Assembly (NCBI GenBank): GCA_026195905.1
Contig: JAPHRE010000036.1
Location: 1-38,574, forward strand
Direction: 5' to 3'
DNA: 38,574 nucleotides
Source of the DNA: Pseudopelagicola sp.
GTDB taxonomy: Bacteria > Pseudomonadota > Alphaproteobacteria > Rhodobacterales > Rhodobacteraceae
Shown: positions 35,967 to 38,574 of the stretch, piece by piece
How positions within the stretch are numbered: the first letter of the stretch is position 1
Layout of the letters: every line of letters begins with the position of its first letter
Position numbers and translations under genes: made by a program
The notes under the pieces: generated by a model
Told to the model about the DNA's origin: nothing
Seen by the model: the letters and a program-made list of their open reading frames with translations, nothing else
Databases searched by the model: none

Positions 35967-38574
35967 ATGTCCGACACCATCACCTTTACGCTGGACGGCG
36001 AGACCGTGGAGGCCCGTGTGGGCGATACTATCTGGGACGTGGCCTATGGGCGCGGCCTTGTGATTCCGCATCTGTGCCACAAACCTGCGCCGGGCTATCG
36101 TGCGGATGGGAATTGCCGCGCCTGTATGGTCGAGATCGAGGGCGAGCGCACCTTGGCCGCCTCCTGTATCCGTGAACCCGCCGAGGGCATGGTGGTTACG
36201 ACCAATTCCAAGCGGGCCGAGGCGGCGCGTAAGATGGTCGTTGAAATGCTTGTCGCGGATCAGCCGCCCCGCGACGCGGCGCATGACAAATCCGCCCATT
36301 TTTGGGATATGGCCGATCTCAACGGGGTCTCCGAGAGCCGGTTTCCCAAGATTGAGGAGGGGCGCATTCCGCTTTTGGATGATTCGCATGTGGCGATGCG
36401 GGTCAATCTTGATGCCTGTATTTCCTGCGGTCTGTGCGTGCGGGCCTGTCGCGAGGTGCAGGTCAATGATGTGATCGGCATGGCGGGACGGGGGCATGAT
36501 GCCTATCCGACCTTCGACATTGACGATCCGATGGGCGAGTCGACCTGTGTCGCCTGTGGCGAATGCGTGCAGGCCTGTCCGACGGGGGCGCTCATGCCTG
36601 CGACGGTTGTGGACGATGCGCAGGTCGGGGATAGCGCCGATTTCGACAGCGAGACCGAGAGCGTCTGCCCCTTCTGTGGGGTGGGCTGCAAGGTCAGTCT
36701 CAAGGTCAAGGACGGCAAGGTCAAATATGTCGAGGGCATCAACGGCCCGGCAAATGAGGGGCGGCTCTGTGTGAAGGGGCGGTTTGGGTTTGATTATATC
36801 CATCACCCGCATCGCCTGACCAAGCCGTTGATCCGGCGCGCAGATGCGCCGCCCAAGGGGCTTAACGTCGATCCCGGCGATCTTTCGACCCATTTCCGCG
36901 AGGCGACATGGGACGAGGCGCTTGATCTTGCGGCCAAGGGGTTCATGGAGTTGCGCGAGGAGAACCCGCGCAATGTTGCGGGGTTCGGGTCGGCCAAATG
37001 CACCAATGAAGAGGCCTATCTCTTTCAGAAATTTATCCGGCAGGGGTTTGGCCATAACAACGTCGATCACTGCACCCGGCTTTGCCATGCGTCGTCGGTT
37101 GCGGCATTGATGGAGAATGTCGGCTCGGGGGCCGTGACGGCGACGTTCAACGAGATCGAAAATGCGGATGTGGCGATTGTGATCGGGGCGAACCCGATTG
37201 AAAATCACCCCGTCGCCGCGACCTATTTCAAGCAATTTACCAAGCGCGGCGGCAAGCTCATCGTGATGGACCCGCGCGGCGTTGGTCTGCGTCGGTTCGC
37301 GACCGAGATGGTGCAGTTTCGCCCCGGCGCGGATGTGTCGATGCTCAACGCGATCATGCATGTGATCGTCGAAGAGGGGCTATATGATAGCCAGTATATC
37401 CACCGCTGGACCGAGAATTGGGAGGCCGAGCGCGACCATCTCAAGGGGTTTAGCCCCGAGGCGATGAGCGAGATTTGCGGCGTCTCCCCGGAGCAGCTGC
37501 GCCGCGTGGCGCGCATCTTTGCCAAAGGTCAGGCCGGGATGATTTTCTGGGGTATGGGCGTGTCGCAGCACATCCACGGCACGGATAACTCGCGCTGTCT
37601 TATCTCCCTCGCGCTGATGACGGGCAATGTGGGCAAACCGGGTGCGGGGCTGCATCCCTTGCGCGGGCAAAACAACGTGCAGGGCGCGTCGGATGCGGGG
37701 CTTATCCCGATGTTCCTGCCTGATTACAAATCGGTCGCGGATGATGGCGCGCGGGCGCTGGCGTCTGAGGTCTGGGGCATGGGGGATTTCTCGAATGAGA
37801 AGGGTCTCACCGTGACCGAGATCGTCGATCAGGTATATGCGGGCAATATCAAAGGCATGTATATTCAGGGCGAAAACCCGGCCATGTCAGACCCCGATGT
37901 CGAACATGCGCGCGATGCGTTTGCCAAGCTCGACCTCCTTGTGGTGCAGGATATTTTCCTTACCGAGACGGCGAATTTCGCCGATATCATCCTGCCGGCT
38001 TCGGCGCTTTATGAAAAGAACGGCACGGTGTCCAATACCAACCGTCAGGTGCAGCGGGTGCGTCCCGCCGTGCCGCCGCCGGGCGAGGCGCGCGAGGATT
38101 GGGCGATCACGGTCGACTTTGCGCGGCGCATCGGGCTGGATTGGGCCTATGAGGACGTGAGCGAAGTCTTTGCCGAGATGAAACGCACCATGCCGTCGCT
38201 TGACAATATCACATGGGAGCGGCTCAGGACCGAGACGGTGACCTATCCCTCGCTCAGCCCCGAAGACCCCGGACAGGCGATTGTCTTTGGCGATGGATTC
38301 CCGCGCGATGAGGGGCGGGCGCGGTTTACCCCGGCCGCTGTCATTGCGCCCGACGAGGCGCCGGATGCGGAATTTCCGATGGTGATGACCACGGGTCGAC
38401 AGCTTGAACATTGGCACACCGGGTCGATGACGCGGCGCTCTTTGGTTTTGGACGCGGTGGAGCCGGAAGCGAATTGTTCGCTGCATCCCAAGACGCTGCG
38501 CCGTCTTGGGGTCGAGGCGGGGGATATGGTGCGGCTTACGACACGACGCGGGTCGATCGAGATCATGGCACGGG
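35967..38574 (+). CDS. fdhF: Formate dehydrogenase alpha subunit (molybdopterin), 3' end cut off
   Basis: The first 869 residues of a bis-MGD oxidoreductase; the frame stays open to the window end. Cys37, 50, 53 and 67 form a plant-type [2Fe-2S] domain. Cys151/154/157/161 and Cys194/197/200/204 ligate two [4Fe-4S] clusters. Cys234/237/241/268 bind the [4Fe-4S] of the catalytic domain. The active-site residue is Cys373 in HCTRLCHASSV (cysteine, not selenocysteine). There are no cysteines between 67 and 151, so the His/Cys3 [4Fe-4S] motif of NAD-dependent FdsA is absent. No fdsG/fdsB is upstream, so electron-transfer partners, if any, lie downstream or elsewhere. It oxidises formate to CO2. Confidence 0.9.
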   Translation, partial: MSDTITFTLDGETVEARVGDTIWDVAYGRGLVIPHLCHKPAPGYRADGNCRACMVEIEGERTLAASCIREPAEGMVVTTNSKRAEAARKMVVEMLVADQPPRDAAHDKSAHFWDMADLNGVSESRFPKIEEGRIPLLDDSHVAMRVNLDACISCGLCVRACREVQVNDVIGMAGRGHDAYPTFDIDDPMGESTCVACGECVQACPTGALMPATVVDDAQVGDSADFDSETESVCPFCGVGCKVSLKVKDGKVKYVEGINGPANEGRLCVKGRFGFDYIHHPHRLTKPLIRRADAPPKGLNVDPGDLSTHFREATWDEALDLAAKGFMELREENPRNVAGFGSAKCTNEEAYLFQKFIRQGFGHNNVDHCTRLCHASSVAALMENVGSGAVTATFNEIENADVAIVIGANPIENHPVAATYFKQFTKRGGKLIVMDPRGVGLRRFATEMVQFRPGADVSMLNAIMHVIVEEGLYDSQYIHRWTENWEAERDHLKGFSPEAMSEICGVSPEQLRRVARIFAKGQAGMIFWGMGVSQHIHGTDNSRCLISLALMTGNVGKPGAGLHPLRGQNNVQGASDAGLIPMFLPDYKSVADDGARALASEVWGMGDFSNEKGLTVTEIVDQVYAGNIKGMYIQGENPAMSDPDVEHARDAFAKLDLLVVQDIFLTETANFADIILPASALYEKNGTVSNTNRQVQRVRPAVPPPGEAREDWAITVDFARRIGLDWAYEDVSEVFAEMKRTMPSLDNITWERLRTETVTYPSLSPEDPGQAIVFGDGFPRDEGRARFTPAAVIAPDEAPDAEFPMVMTTGRQLEHWHTGSMTRRSLVLDAVEPEANCSLHPKTLRRLGVEAGDMVRLTTRRGSIEIMAR

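Noticed and set aside
35322-37361. A 679-codon open frame on the minus strand
   Set aside because: It runs antisense to the formate dehydrogenase gene and the phosphatase start, and its protein has no recognisable domain. Long antisense frames are common in GC-rich genes.

Overview
The window looks like a chromosomal segment of a GC-rich alphaproteobacterium of the Rhodobacteraceae (Roseobacter-like) group. The evidence is the gene content and order: the replication block rpsT-dnaA-dnaN-recF-gyrB, the mutM/enoyl-CoA hydratase and ubiE-ubiB neighbourhood, a CHCC zinc-finger protein of the type found in alphaproteobacterial complex I, a GT14-type glycosyltransferase with a long C-terminal extension, and GAnTC (CcrM-type) sites near dnaA. 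This assignment is inference from recognised families; no database search was run. I saw no tRNA or rRNA gene, insertion sequence, prophage gene or CRISPR array.

Layout. (1) 1-4102: the 3' part of a malonyl-CoA synthetase gene and a cytochrome P450 gene (+), then an aroC-AEC transporter pair (-). (2) 4103-7740: a divergent control region with a TPP riboswitch, followed by the thiamine ABC importer thiB-thiP-thiQ with overlapping genes, closed by a perfect bidirectional terminator. (3) 7740-14895: gyrB, recF, dnaN, dnaA and rpsT, all on the minus strand, with a 529-bp regulatory region upstream of dnaA. (4) 15383-18640: a secreted glycine-zipper protein, an enoyl-CoA hydratase and mutM (-), and ubiE (+). 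(5) 18628-24811: ubiB, a PfkB kinase overlapping nth (-), an Ada-like alkyltransferase/regulator, an OmpA-type lipoprotein, an FMN reductase and a VOC protein. (6) 24853-31295: a hotdog-fold dehydratase, a DAO-type flavoprotein divergent from mnmD, a DMT exporter, a soluble lytic transglycosylase (-) and dapA. (7) 31351-35796: a sulfotransferase divergent from a GT14 glycosyltransferase, an ABC ATPase, a zinc-finger protein and a histidine phosphatase. (8) 35967-38574: a molybdopterin formate dehydrogenase alpha subunit, cut by the window end.

How the genes work together. Most genes are housekeeping: DNA replication and repair (dnaA, dnaN, recF, gyrB, mutM, nth, ada-like), ubiquinone synthesis (ubiE, ubiB), amino-acid and aromatic precursors (aroC, dapA), wall turnover (slt), tRNA wobble modification (mnmD, perhaps with the divergent flavoprotein) and thiamine uptake under TPP control. 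Genes are tightly packed: several convergent pairs share stop-codon bases (P450/AEC, dehydratase/flavoprotein, GT14/ABC) and several operons use ATGA or TTGA overlaps.

No clearly new multi-gene system is visible. The most unusual signals are: a dispersed short intergenic repeat in four copies; back-to-back GAnTC palindromes upstream of both dnaA and rpsT; a readable anti-Shine-Dalgarno switch for the TPP riboswitch; a P450 that lacks the usual acid-alcohol pair in helix I; a formate dehydrogenase alpha subunit without the His/Cys3 [4Fe-4S] motif; and the sulfotransferase/GT14 pair.
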